From Hyphomicrobiales bacterium (lineage in GTDB: Bacteria > Pseudomonadota > Alphaproteobacteria > Rhizobiales > Rhizobiaceae): a DNA stretch of 64,000 nucleotides. Below, one piece after another: positions 48,888-59,016 of this stretch. How positions within the stretch are numbered: position 1 is the stretch's first letter; each line of letters begins with the position of its first letter. The position numbers and the translations under genes were made by a program. The notes under the pieces were generated by a model that searched no databases, had not been told where the DNA came from, and was given only the letters and a program-made list of their open reading frames with translations. The stretch is taken from NCBI GenBank assembly GCA_900472785.1, contig UCJH01000013.1, positions 90,845-154,844 of the forward strand, in the 5' to 3' direction.

Positions 48888-50155
48888 CGGGATCTCCCTC
48901 CCTCATGCACGGAAAATTTGAAGGCCCGGACATCTCCGACCTTAGATTTGGCAACGGGAAACCGGATTGTTTCGGCAGCCGGCGTTTCGTTTTTGCCGAG
49001 GCGCTTCAGCCCTTGTCTCATGGTTAAGAGCAGGGCGTTCTTCTGGGCCGCATGGAAGGCGGCGCCGGAAACGCGTCCGGGATTGCCGGCCCGGACCGAT
49101 GCGACGCGTTCGATCAGCCGCTGCGCGAAGACCGCCGGATCATCTGCAACGGCGCAATTGTCAGGCAGCGCATCGATGCCCCGCAACGAGGCGCGCGTGG
49201 CAACGGACGGCATGCCCAGCTCGAATGTCTCGATCGTCTTCAGCTGCACGCCGGTGCCGCCACGCGCAACCAGCGGCACGACCGCGCTGGCGCAGACGAA
49301 AGCGCGCGCATCGGCGACGCGGCCGGTGAAGCGAACACCGGGATGTGGCACCACGGGGACATCCGGCATCTGGCCGGCGATCGCAATCGTCATGTCCAGC
49401 GGCAAAAGCGGCGTTACCTCGGCCAGAAACCAGTCGAGCCCGATGCGGTTCGGTTTCCAGCTCCAGGTTCCAATCAATCCGAGATCGTGCTGCAGCAACT
49501 CGGGTGTTGCGGCCGGTGGGGAGGCCCATTGGGTGACCAGCGGCAGAACCGACGCGCGATCGGAGACGATCTTGCCGAAACCGAAGCGATCCGCTTCGGC
49601 AAAGGTCCAGACGCCGCGTGCGCTGTGGGTCAGCCGCGCTTCGAAGCGGCGAAGATAGCCCGCCTCGCGCTCGAACAGAAAACGCTCGACGAGGCCATTG
49701 GCCGACGCTGCATTTTCGGACGCCGAATCCGCCTCGACATTGTGGGCGATGTAGATCGTCGGGTAGCGCAGCACGATATCGGCATAGGCGGCCGGCAGTT
49801 GCACAGAATTGAGGATGAGACCGTCGAACGGCTGCAAGGCGCCGAGCAGCGCTTCCATCCGCGTCTCTCCCGCCTTGAGCATCTTGGCCGACGACAGCGT
49901 CGTGCGGTTCAGGAAGGCGGACGCCAGCCAGCGCAACTTCGTCGCCGCACCGACCTTGGCGTTGGTGACTTCGAGTTCGCCCAGGAGGTGCAGGTCGTCG
50001 CCGGAGACCGGCGTCCGGCCGGGCTGGAGATAGCCGATCACGCTGACGCGGTGGCCCAGCGCGCGAAGTCCGTCGAGAACGATGCGGTTCGCGATATCGA
50101 ATCCCGAGGACGGATTTTCGACCGGCACCAATGATGAAACGAAGACGAGATGCAT
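48884..50155 (-). CDS. Glycosyltransferase family 4
   Basis: A 423-residue GT-B-type glycosyltransferase. The N-terminal domain begins HLVFVSSLVPVENPSSGFDIANRIVLDGLRALGHRV in outline. The C-terminal nucleotide-sugar domain contains LIGTWSWKPNRIGLDWFLAEV, FTGRVADARAFVCASAVVPLVARGGTGVQLKTIETFELGMP and the usual E-x7-E-like pattern. It is first of the three-gene minus-strand glycosyltransferase operon and overlaps the next gene by 4 bases. Donor and acceptor are unknown. Confidence 0.85.
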   Translation of the reverse strand: MHLVFVSSLVPVENPSSGFDIANRIVLDGLRALGHRVSVIGYLQPGRTPVSGDDLHLLGELEVTNAKVGAATKLRWLASAFLNRTTLSSAKMLKAGETRMEALLGALQPFDGLILNSVQLPAAYADIVLRYPTIYIAHNVEADSASENAASANGLVERFLFEREAGYLRRFEARLTHSARGVWTFAEADRFGFGKIVSDRASVLPLVTQWASPPAATPELLQHDLGLIGTWSWKPNRIGLDWFLAEVTPLLPLDMTIAIAGQMPDVPVVPHPGVRFTGRVADARAFVCASAVVPLVARGGTGVQLKTIETFELGMPSVATRASLRGIDALPDNCAVADDPAVFAQRLIERVASVRAGNPGRVSGAAFHAAQKNALLLTMRQGLKRLGKNETPAAETIRFPVAKSKVGDVRAFKFSVHEGGRSR

Positions 50156-50278
50156 GTTGCCACGGGACCTTGGAAATGACTGATCCGGACCATAGCAACA
50201 CGGCGTGAAATCACGTTTAAGTTATTCATTCAAAAGCGATTTTGGAAATTCAGCATCTATTTAGGAAGATTTGCTTTA

Positions 50279-51307
50279 GTGCTTGTCAGCAAATCGTTTC
50301 CGACAGGTTTTTTGACCATGACAGTGCCCGGCCAGGATGTGAGCGTGTTCTACCAGACCGGAGCGGACGACGCTGAAAGCATCGAATATGTGGTGACGTT
50401 GCCGACTTTCCGCCGGCCTGACCATTTGATCGAAACCTTGAAAACCGTTGTTTCACAAAGACCTGATGCACCGTTTGCCATTGTCGTGATGGAAAACGAC
50501 GCCGACGGCATGGCAGGCGCCACCGTCGCAAAACAGTTCCTTTCCCAGCACCGGGTGAATGCCCTTGTCGTGGTCGCGCACCAGCGCGGGAACTGCCATG
50601 CCTACAATGCCGGCTGGGCCATGGCACTGTCCACCTATCCCAATCTGCATGGTATCGCCGTCATCGACGATGATGAGGTCGCTGCCCCGGAATGGCTGGA
50701 TGGTCTCATTTCGGTACAGAAACAGACCCGGGCCGCCATCGTGGGCGGGCCTCAATTGCCGGTGTTCGAAGACAGCACACGCAACATCGTCAAGAAACAC
50801 CCGGTTTTCATGCCCCATTATGAAACAACCGGGCCAGTTCCGATCCTTTACTCCTCCGGAAATGTGCTGATCACGCGGGCCGTGCTGCACGCGATGCCGC
50901 GGCCGTTTCTCGATCCGTCTTTCAATTTCATCGGCGGCGGCGACAGCGATTTCTACCGCCGCTGCAAGGAACGGAATTTTTCCTTTGCCTGGGCAACGGA
51001 CGCCTGGGTGGCGGAAACCGTTCCGGCCCGGCGCACGGAAACATCCTGGATCCGCGCACGAAGCCTGCGCAACGGTGCGATTTCGGCTCTTCTCGAGCAC
51101 AAGGCCGATCCAAGTCCGGGCGGCCGGGTAAAAACCATCGCCAAATCGCTGGCGCTTCTGGTCATGTCGCCTTGGCGCGGTGTGAAAGTGTGGAGACGGA
51201 CGGGATTGCCGAGCGCCGGGCTCTATCATTTTTACGTGGCAATCGGCCGCTTGATGATCGAAATCGGCATCGTCAACGAGCAATACCGGAATCCGGAAAA
51301 GAACTGA
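50279..51307 (+). CDS. Glycosyltransferase family 2
   Basis: A 342-residue GT-A enzyme. The core reads YVVTLPTFRRPDHLIETLKTV, then a DxD-like cluster GIAVIDDDEVAAPEWLDGLI and a later GGGDSDFYRRCKERNFSFAW acceptor motif. It starts at a GTG with AGGAAG 10 bases upstream; an ATG at 50318 is possible. It is divergent from the GT4 operon across 123 bp and ends at a hairpin terminator before the flagellar tail genes. It probably belongs to the same polysaccharide pathway. Confidence 0.82.
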   Translation: MLVSKSFPTGFLTMTVPGQDVSVFYQTGADDAESIEYVVTLPTFRRPDHLIETLKTVVSQRPDAPFAIVVMENDADGMAGATVAKQFLSQHRVNALVVVAHQRGNCHAYNAGWAMALSTYPNLHGIAVIDDDEVAAPEWLDGLISVQKQTRAAIVGGPQLPVFEDSTRNIVKKHPVFMPHYETTGPVPILYSSGNVLITRAVLHAMPRPFLDPSFNFIGGGDSDFYRRCKERNFSFAWATDAWVAETVPARRTETSWIRARSLRNGAISALLEHKADPSPGGRVKTIAKSLALLVMSPWRGVKVWRRTGLPSAGLYHFYVAIGRLMIEIGIVNEQYRNPEKN

Positions 51308-51336
51308 GGCGGCCCTTTGCGGCCGCCTTTGGTTTT
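51307..51336. terminator. Bidirectional terminator between GT2 and the flagellar operon
   Basis: AGGCGGCC (51307-51314) and GGCCGCCT (51321-51328) form an 8-bp stem with a 6-base loop, followed on the plus strand by TTGGTTTT. It overlaps the last base of the GT2 stop codon and lies 10 bp beyond the last flagellar-operon stop on the other strand. Confidence 0.7.
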
Positions 51337-51337
51337 A

Positions 51338-51907
51338 TCAGTGAGCCGAAGCCTCTTCCGACTTTTCCTTGCCGGGGACCACGTCATGGGCGGACTTGCC
51401 GTCCTTGTCGATAATGGCGACCGGCTTCTCGCGCGGCTGGTTCTGGCTGTCGGCGATACGCGCCACATCCCCCTTAGAGAGGTATTCCAGCTGCTCGACC
51501 AGCACTTCGGTAATCACCTCTTCGCGGATCTTGGCGTTGAGGCCGTCCTTCACCGCAGTCTTGAAGTGGGTGAGATCGAACTTGCTCGTATCGGCGACAT
51601 TGATCAGCTGATCGCCGACCAGGATATCGAAGAGCTCGTCGGTCACCATTTCCTTCAGCGGGATCGAAAGGTGCTTGATCTTGTCCTTCTTCACCGAAAA
51701 CGACAGCTTCGTCAGGAAGTACCCCTGCACGGCGCCATTGGTGATCACCGGAACCGTGACCATTTCGCCGGTCACGTACTCTTCGGACGCACGGCGTTCC
51801 GCCTCTGCATCCGTGACGACGGGCGCGGAGGCATATTTCATCGACGCATAGACAGAGCCCAGCGAAACGGCACAGACCCAGACACCGGTAAAGACGAGTT
51901 TCAGCAT
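51338..51907 (-). CDS. Hypothetical protein at the end of the flagellar operon
   Basis: A 189-residue protein with an N-terminal hydrophobic segment (about 2-22, signal anchor or signal peptide) and a predicted periplasmic alpha/beta region, including VPVITNGAVQGYFLTKLSFSVKKDKIKHLSIPLKEMVTDELFDILVG. The general look (membrane anchor, beta strands, a long helix near the middle) is vaguely FliL-like but I cannot assign it. Its ATG overlaps the TGA of the upstream gene by one base (TGATG), so it is coupled to the flagellar operon. Confidence 0.7.
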   Translation of the reverse strand: MLKLVFTGVWVCAVSLGSVYASMKYASAPVVTDAEAERRASEEYVTGEMVTVPVITNGAVQGYFLTKLSFSVKKDKIKHLSIPLKEMVTDELFDILVGDQLINVADTSKFDLTHFKTAVKDGLNAKIREEVITEVLVEQLEYLSKGDVARIADSQNQPREKPVAIIDKDGKSAHDVVPGKEKSEEASAH

Positions 51908-52275
51908 CAGAAATCGCTGTAACGGAACTGTTGCTCGGAATAGATGCCGTCAGCATCCGCATCCTGGACGGCAGTCTTGAGAATATCGACGACCGAGCGG
52001 ATAGCCTCCATATGGGCTTCCACCTTCTGGGAGTTGGCCACCAGCTTCGTCTGGATATGCTTGGTCTGCGAAACGAAGGCAGGCGACAGATCGGTGACCG
52101 GCGCGTTGCGGCGCAGCATCGTCAACTCGTAGAGGCACCGGCTCTTGCGCGCATTCGAGCTCTTCAGGTCGAAACTCGGATCGATTCCGATGCGGCTGTT
52201 TTCATTGTCGATGATCATTTCCAGACGACCCAGGACGTTCTGGATACGCACGTCACCCGCTGCTGCAACTTCCAT
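51907..52275 (-). CDS. Hypothetical flagellar-operon protein
   Basis: A 122-residue soluble, probably all-helical protein (central VSQTKHIQTKLVANSQKVEAHMEAIRSVVDILKTAVQDAD). The size and helical content resemble a flagellar export chaperone such as FlgN, but no signature is clear. The ATG follows GGAGCG. It lies between a FlgJ-like gene and the anchor-containing hypothetical gene and is transcribed with them. Confidence 0.65.
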   Translation of the reverse strand: MEVAAAGDVRIQNVLGRLEMIIDNENSRIGIDPSFDLKSSNARKSRCLYELTMLRRNAPVTDLSPAFVSQTKHIQTKLVANSQKVEAHMEAIRSVVDILKTAVQDADADGIYSEQQFRYSDF

Positions 52276-52369
52276 TATTTCGCTCCGGTTAGCGCCTGTC
52301 GCGATCAGGAAAAGACCCGACCGGAACGCCCATGCGCAGGATTAATCTGTCGAGCGTGCCAGGCGCACG

Positions 52370-52942
52370 TCAGGCCTTGTCTTTGTCTTTGGTCTCGTCG
52401 GTTGCCATGAAATCGGCAACGGCCTTGCGCTGGTATTCCTGAACCATGCTGGACGCGACGTTCAGGTCGTTTCCATCAAGCGATGCCTTGACGCGGCTGG
52501 TATCGGTGTTTTCGACGATACGGTCGCTGACCATGCTGGAGGCGATGCCGATTCCATCGCCCTTGGCCATGACATTGCCGATCTGCTCGGCCATCATGCT
52601 TTTCCAGATATCGCCGGACGTACCCTTGCCGTAGACTTCCTCGCTCTCGGTGGGCAGCATCGACTTCACGAAATTCTGCAGCACCATGGCCTCGAACTTG
52701 CGGTAGGTCTCCGGAATTTTCTTCTGCTCGACGCGATTGGAGATATCGCCGAGACTGTTGGCGGGGGCTGTCTGGTTCAGCACCGACACGGCGCTGGCAA
52801 AACCGTTGCCGTTTTCAGCAAGGCTCGTCGCCTGGAACGCCGCGCGGTTGGCCTTCAGCCGCGACTGGGCTTCCTGCACCTCTGTAGGATCCGCAGCGCG
52901 AACGACATCCAGAACGAGATCACTCGGAGGCGAAATGGCCAT
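52370..52942 (-). CDS. FlgJ-like rod-binding protein
   Basis: A 190-residue protein whose middle part matches the FlgJ N-terminal rod-binding domain: YRKFEAMVLQNFVKSMLP, then GDIWKSMMAEQIGNVMAKGDGIGIASSM. The muramidase domain of enterobacterial FlgJ is absent, as usual in rhizobia. A separate lytic transglycosylase gene about 10 kb away in the same operon could supply it. The ATG at 52942 has GAGGA upstream. The gap to the next gene upstream (FliJ-like) is 119 bp. Confidence 0.78.
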   Translation of the reverse strand: MAISPPSDLVLDVVRAADPTEVQEAQSRLKANRAAFQATSLAENGNGFASAVSVLNQTAPANSLGDISNRVEQKKIPETYRKFEAMVLQNFVKSMLPTESEEVYGKGTSGDIWKSMMAEQIGNVMAKGDGIGIASSMVSDRIVENTDTSRVKASLDGNDLNVASSMVQEYQRKAVADFMATDETKDKDKA

Positions 52943-53061
52943 GTTTTGTCCTCTTTGCCACGAACTTTTCCAGCGCGCAGCGCGCCGTGATGAAAATCTC
53001 GCGATTTCAGTGTATTAACCGATCGACCCTGCTTATCGACAGGGCCGGCTTCAGGGTTTGA

Positions 53062-53475
53062 CTATGACCTGCCAACCTTACCGGAAGCTGGCGAAGTGCC
53101 GAGGACATGCTGATCGACGAGATCATAGATCGCATCGTCCGCCGCCGCGCGGTCTTCAAGATCGCGGGCATCCTTCATATTGTCCTCGAGCCTGTCGCCC
53201 TTGGCGCGTTCCTTCAGCACACGGCTTTCGTGCACCTGCTGGATGCCGAGCAGCATCTGGTCCTTCTGGGCAAGCCGGCCGAGCTGGGAGGCGTAGTGCC
53301 CCGAGAACATCGCATGCAGGGGGTGCGCAGATCCCATCGCGTCGGCGACGACATCGATGGTATCGGCAAGGTCGCGACGCTGCCGCGACGTCTCGGCAAG
53401 CTCGCTCTCGGCCATCTGTTCGAGATGACGCTGAACCGCGACCAGCCGCTTCAACTTCTCAGATCGGCTTTTCAA
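53062..53475 (-). CDS. FliJ-like coiled-coil protein
   Basis: A 137-residue, highly charged helical protein with heptad-like patterns from residue 1 to about 110 (SEKLKRLVAVQRHLEQMAESELAETSRQRRDLADTI and LAQKDQMLLGIQQVHESRVLKERAKGDRLEDNMKDARDLE in outline). This pattern and length fit FliJ-type export components or stalk-like chaperones; direct homology cannot be shown here. It starts at a TTG, 6 bp after the fliR stop codon, with GGGGAGC upstream. Confidence 0.6.
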   Translation of the reverse strand: MKSRSEKLKRLVAVQRHLEQMAESELAETSRQRRDLADTIDVVADAMGSAHPLHAMFSGHYASQLGRLAQKDQMLLGIQQVHESRVLKERAKGDRLEDNMKDARDLEDRAAADDAIYDLVDQHVLGTSPASGKVGRS

Positions 53476-53481
53476 GACGCG

Positions 53482-54234
53482 CTAGCTCCCCTGCATGACC
53501 ATCCCGAACCCGGCGGCGAACAGCCGCAGCATGGCCGATATGGCGAGATAGACCAGAAACATGCCGCCCATGATCAGATAGGGCGCGGAAATGAAGTAGA
53601 TCGGTATCTGCGGCGCAAGCTTGTTGATCATACCAATCGCCACATTGAACAGCAGCCCGTAGATGATGAAGGGGCTGGCCAGGCGCAGCATGATGTAGAA
53701 GGTCTGCTCGATCGAATTGGTGAGCGTGATCAGCACGCCCTGTGGGTCGAAGCCGATGCCCAGAGGCATGACCCTGTAGGATTCGACGATGCTCTCCAGG
53801 ATCACATGGTGGAAATCGAGCATGAACAGCACCATCAGCCCGGCAAAGCTGATCATGTTGGTCATCTGGTTTTCCGCGGTGTCTTCCAGGACGTCGGCGG
53901 CCGGAGGCGCGTTGAAGCCGATCATCATGGTGATGACCGTGCCGGCGAATTGAAGGCCGAGCGCATAATAGCGGGCGATTAAACCGATGACCGTGCCGAC
54001 GACGGTCTCGGTGGCGATGATGTAGATGTATGTATGGCCCTTGCCGTTGATCTGCGGATAGATCTCGTTCCACATGATCGGCAGGATCGCCAGGGAAATG
54101 GCGAGCGCCAGGAAGATGCGGAGCTGAACCGGAACGCGGGCCGTGGAAAATCCGGGCATGACCATGATGCAGCCGCCGATCCGGCAGAAGGCCGCAAAAA
54201 GCGCCAGCACCGTCCCTTCCGGATCGGTGATCAT
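53482..54234 (-). CDS. fliR: Flagellar export apparatus protein FliR
   Basis: A 250-residue inner-membrane protein with about six membrane segments, part of the FliPQR export gate. [53 protein letters not shown] matches the FliR core in outline, and [11 protein letters not shown] ends the protein. The ATG at 54234 overlaps the flhA stop codon by 4 bases (ATGA); the longer open frame to 54510 runs inside flhA and is rejected. Confidence 0.93.
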   Translation of the reverse strand: MITDPEGTVLALFAAFCRIGGCIMVMPGFSTARVPVQLRIFLALAISLAILPIMWNEIYPQINGKGHTYIYIIATETVVGTVIGLIARYYALGLQFAGTVITMMIGFNAPPAADVLEDTAENQMTNMISFAGLMVLFMLDFHHVILESIVESYRVMPLGIGFDPQGVLITLTNSIEQTFYIMLRLASPFIIYGLLFNVAIGMINKLAPQIPIYFISAPYLIMGGMFLVYLAISAMLRLFAAGFGMVMQGS

Positions 54235-56318
54235 GAAATCGAGCCGATGATCTTTATCTCGAGGCCTTTTGCGAGCTCGACGTGGCTGAGAACCGGCAAT
54301 GTTGCAAAAAGGCGCTCGATGATCATGCGGACATAAGAGCGGGATTCGGGCGAACTTACCAGCACGAATGGCATGCCGCGGTCGAGATGTTCGCGGATGA
54401 CCTTGGTCGCCTGCTCGCTGAACTCTTCCAGATGGCGCGGATCGATATCGAATTCGACGACTTCGCCCTTGGCGTCGCGCTTCAGCGCCTGATGGAACAC
54501 CATGTCCCACTTGCTGCCGAGACGCAGGACCCGCAGCGTGCCGTTGTCGGCGAGATCGCCGCAGAGCTGCTGCGACATGCGAACGCGTACATGTTCGACG
54601 ATCTGCTCGGTCTTGCGGACATGCGGCGCCAGTTCCGCCACCGCTTCAAGGATGAGGTGCAGGTTGCGGATCGAGACCCGCTCGGCAAGCAGCAGCTTCA
54701 ACACCGCCTGCAGGCCGGAGTATGACATATGCGACGTGCAGATTTCGTCCGCCAGCTTGCGATATTCCGGATCGAGACGCTCGATCAGGATCTTCACGTC
54801 CTTGTAGGATAGAAGCTGCGGCAGGTTGTTGCGGATCACCTCGGACAGATGCGTCAGGACCACGGAGACGTTGTCGATCGGGTGGAAGCCTTCACGCTTC
54901 AGATCTTCGGTAAAGGCCTCGAGGATCGATACGGCCGGCATGCCGAAAGCGGGTTCGCGAATCTCGTCGCCGGGCACGCTCGGCCGGCGGCCGCCGCCGG
55001 TCACCACCAGGACTTCGCCGACACGCACCGTGTTCGACGCGATCGTCGTGCCATGGATGCGGATATGATAGGCCTTGTCCGGGATGCCGATATCGTCGGA
55101 GACCTTGATTTCCGGAACGATGAGACCGTACTGGCCGGCGAACTTGCGGCGCATCTTGCCGACGCGGAAGGCGAGTTCCTGATGGGCGCCGAGGAGGCGC
55201 GTCGAGACCTGCTTGCCGAGCATCAGCTCGATTTCCGAGGTCTTCAGGACCGACTTGACCGAATCCTTCTCGGTATCCTTGGTCTGCTGCTGCTTGGTGC
55301 TTTCCTCGTCGCGCTTGATCTTGTTCGCCGCTTCGAGCTGGCGCGGGATAACCCAGCTGAGGAAGCCCATGCCGCCGCCGAGCAGGGCAAAGGGAATGAA
55401 GGGCAGGCCCGGCATCAAGGCGAGCATCAGGATCAGGCCGGAGGCCAGCATCAGCGCGCGCGGATAACCGCTCAGCTGGTTCATGACCGCCTGGTCTGTC
55501 GAGCCCGATGTGCCGCCGCGCGAAACGAGCAGGCCGGCGGCAAGCGAAACGATCAGTGCCGGAATCTGCGAAACCAGACCGTCGCCGACGGAAAGCTTGA
55601 CGAAGACGTCGGCGGCTTCGCCGATCGACATGTCGTGGCGCACATAACCGATGATGATTCCGCCGAAGACGTTGATGGCGGTGATCAGAAGGCCGGCGAT
55701 CGCATCTCCGCGCACGAATTTCGAAGCACCGTCCATCGAACCGAAGAAGGAGCTTTCCTCTTCCAGTTCACGCCGGCGGCGCTGGGCTTCCTTCTCGTCG
55801 ATCAGGCCGGCCGAAAGGTCGGCGTCGATCGACATCTGCTTGCCCGGAATGGCGTCGAGGGTGAAGCGCGCGCCGACTTCGGCGATACGCGTCGCACCCT
55901 TGGTGATGACGATGAAATTGACCGTGATCAGGATGAGGAAGACGATCAGGCCGATGACGAAATCGCCGCCCATGACGAGATTGGCGAAACCGGCGATCAC
56001 GCCGCCGGCAGCGTCATGACCTTCATGCCCGTGCGAAAGGATGACACGTGTCGTTGCGATGTTCAGCGACAGGCGGGTCATCGTTGAAATCAGCAGGATG
56101 ACCGGAAAGGACGAGAAATCCAGCGGCTTCTGAATCCACAGCGAGACCATCAGGATCAGCACGGAGAACGCAATGGAGAAGGCCAGCCCGATATCGATCA
56201 GAAACGGCGGTATCGGCAGGAACAGAATGGACAGGATCGCCACGATGCCGAGTGCGAAGCCGATGTCCCGACCCTTGGGCGCGACTTTCGGGATAATCAG
56301 AGCAGGTGGTTGTGCCAT
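54231..56318 (-). CDS. flhA: Flagellar export apparatus protein FlhA
   Basis: A 695-residue protein with eight N-terminal membrane segments (to about 310) and the FHIPEP-type conserved loop ([57 protein letters not shown] in outline). A large cytoplasmic domain ends near residue 695. It forms the nonameric export ring that receives substrates. The ATG at 56318 gives the common rhizobial length and has ACGGA upstream; an ATG at 56354 would add 12 residues. Confidence 0.95.
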   Translation of the reverse strand: MAQPPALIIPKVAPKGRDIGFALGIVAILSILFLPIPPFLIDIGLAFSIAFSVLILMVSLWIQKPLDFSSFPVILLISTMTRLSLNIATTRVILSHGHEGHDAAGGVIAGFANLVMGGDFVIGLIVFLILITVNFIVITKGATRIAEVGARFTLDAIPGKQMSIDADLSAGLIDEKEAQRRRRELEEESSFFGSMDGASKFVRGDAIAGLLITAINVFGGIIIGYVRHDMSIGEAADVFVKLSVGDGLVSQIPALIVSLAAGLLVSRGGTSGSTDQAVMNQLSGYPRALMLASGLILMLALMPGLPFIPFALLGGGMGFLSWVIPRQLEAANKIKRDEESTKQQQTKDTEKDSVKSVLKTSEIELMLGKQVSTRLLGAHQELAFRVGKMRRKFAGQYGLIVPEIKVSDDIGIPDKAYHIRIHGTTIASNTVRVGEVLVVTGGGRRPSVPGDEIREPAFGMPAVSILEAFTEDLKREGFHPIDNVSVVLTHLSEVIRNNLPQLLSYKDVKILIERLDPEYRKLADEICTSHMSYSGLQAVLKLLLAERVSIRNLHLILEAVAELAPHVRKTEQIVEHVRVRMSQQLCGDLADNGTLRVLRLGSKWDMVFHQALKRDAKGEVVEFDIDPRHLEEFSEQATKVIREHLDRGMPFVLVSSPESRSYVRMIIERLFATLPVLSHVELAKGLEIKIIGSIS

Positions 56319-56455
56319 CGGTAAATCCGTCTCTTCATGAGAGGCGGGCAGCATTCATACCTGCTGCCCAAACTAGCGACAGCACTAGCGCACCAAACTT
56401 GCGCGAAAATGGCATGCGTGAAAAACGGGGAAGGATTTTGCGAGAGCGGTAGGGC

Positions 56456-56722
56456 TCAGAAGCCGCTTTGAATCCGCGAGAACACGACATTCGTGAAAAT
56501 CGAAATCTGCGAACCGACAAAAGGTGCCGAAATCGCCACCGTGACCAGCACGGCAAGGATTTTCGGCACGAATGTCAGTGTCATTTCCTGAATCTGGGTC
56601 AGCGCCTGGATAAAGGCGACGACCACGCCGACGACCATGGCTGCGAGAACGGCCGGACCGGAAGCGACGACAACCGTCCAGATCGCCGCCTGCACCATAT
56701 CCAGTGCGTCCGCCTCGTTCAT
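56456..56722 (-). CDS. fliQ: Flagellar export apparatus protein FliQ
   Basis: An 88-residue protein with two membrane helices, matching FliQ (VVVASGPAVLAAMVVGVVVAFIQALTQIQEMTLTFVPKIL in outline). It belongs to the FliPQR gate complex. It starts 7 bp after the flgD stop codon and is followed by flhA after about 137 bp. Confidence 0.93.
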   Translation of the reverse strand: MNEADALDMVQAAIWTVVVASGPAVLAAMVVGVVVAFIQALTQIQEMTLTFVPKILAVLVTVAISAPFVGSQISIFTNVVFSRIQSGF

Positions 56723-56729
56723 GTCATGC

Positions 56730-57930
<1,201 letters not shown>

Positions 57931-57967
57931 TCAGACATCCTTCATGTTTGTCCTGATCCTCATTGCA

Positions 57968-59014
57968 TCAGAGGAAATTGATCAAGCTCAACTGCTGAAG
58001 CCGCGAGGTCAGCGTGTAAGAGGTTTCGATCTGGGTCAGCAAAGTGTTCATGCGGGTAGAGGCTTCATAGACATCGATGCCCTCGATATCGTTGATGTGC
58101 GTCTTCACGAGCTTCATCTGCGCTTCCAGCGACTTATTCGCCTTGGTGACGCGCGATTCCGAGATACCGAGCGAGCTGCTCGTCTCGATAAGGCCGGTAA
58201 TGCTCTGCTGTACGTAGTTCTGCGCAGCAGAATTGATCGTGTCGCGAACCGCGGTCGAGACGTTTGCGCCAAGCAATTCCGTCGCGAGAACCGCCGCCAG
58301 TGCGAACTTGCGCACGCCGTCGGTGTTGGTATTCGTGGTGCTCGTTACGACTTCGTTGGCACTGATGCGGCTCATTACGTTCTGGCTGGATGCGTTCGAC
58401 CAGTCCGTATCCCACTGGGCGCCAGTGTACATCGGCTCCAGCGTGTTTTCAATAAAATCGGTCATCTGCGCCGGCGTGAAAGCGTTCATCGTGGCGATGC
58501 CGTTCGATGACATGTAGGTCGAAAGCGCCGTGTTGAACGATGTCTTTGCCGCAGAACCCGCGCCATATTCCGCGAGCGGCTTGACGTCGGTGTTGATCCC
58601 CGACATCAGGAATTCGCCGTTGAACTGAACATTCGCCGCGGCAACGAACGAACTCATCGCGCCATTGATATCGGTCTTGGCAATCGAAAGCCGTGTCGCA
58701 TCGTCATTGCCGAGCGTGGCGATCAGTGTCGTATTGATCTGCTCGGCTGCCTTGCGCATTGTTTCCAGGGACATCTGCGAAGCAGAAAGCCGCTGCGTCA
58801 CGATTGCATTGGTGTCCTTCAGGTTCTCGAGCCGTTCCAGCTCATTCTTCAGGTTCACAGCGCGCGACGAACTTGCTCCGAGTGCGAGACCGCTGTCTGC
58901 ATATTTGCCGGTCGTGACTTCCTGCTGCAGCTTGATGACTTCAAGCTGCCCTTGCTGGATTGTAACACGCATGGCATTTTGAACTGCCAGGTTGGAAACG
59001 AAGGACGTCTTCAT
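57968..59014 (-). CDS. flgL: Flagellar hook-filament junction protein FlgL
   Basis: A 348-residue flagellin-like axial protein with the N-terminal motif (MKTSFVSNLAVQNAMRVTIQQGQ) and a C-terminal coiled-coil region (MNTLLTQIETSYTLTSRLQQLSLINFL) forming the D0/D1 bundle. It starts 2 bp after the flgK stop with GAGGTAA as ribosome site. Cysteine is absent, normal for secreted flagellar subunits. Confidence 0.93.
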   Translation of the reverse strand: MKTSFVSNLAVQNAMRVTIQQGQLEVIKLQQEVTTGKYADSGLALGASSSRAVNLKNELERLENLKDTNAIVTQRLSASQMSLETMRKAAEQINTTLIATLGNDDATRLSIAKTDINGAMSSFVAAANVQFNGEFLMSGINTDVKPLAEYGAGSAAKTSFNTALSTYMSSNGIATMNAFTPAQMTDFIENTLEPMYTGAQWDTDWSNASSQNVMSRISANEVVTSTTNTNTDGVRKFALAAVLATELLGANVSTAVRDTINSAAQNYVQQSITGLIETSSSLGISESRVTKANKSLEAQMKLVKTHINDIEGIDVYEASTRMNTLLTQIETSYTLTSRLQQLSLINFL

Positions 59015-59016
59015 GA

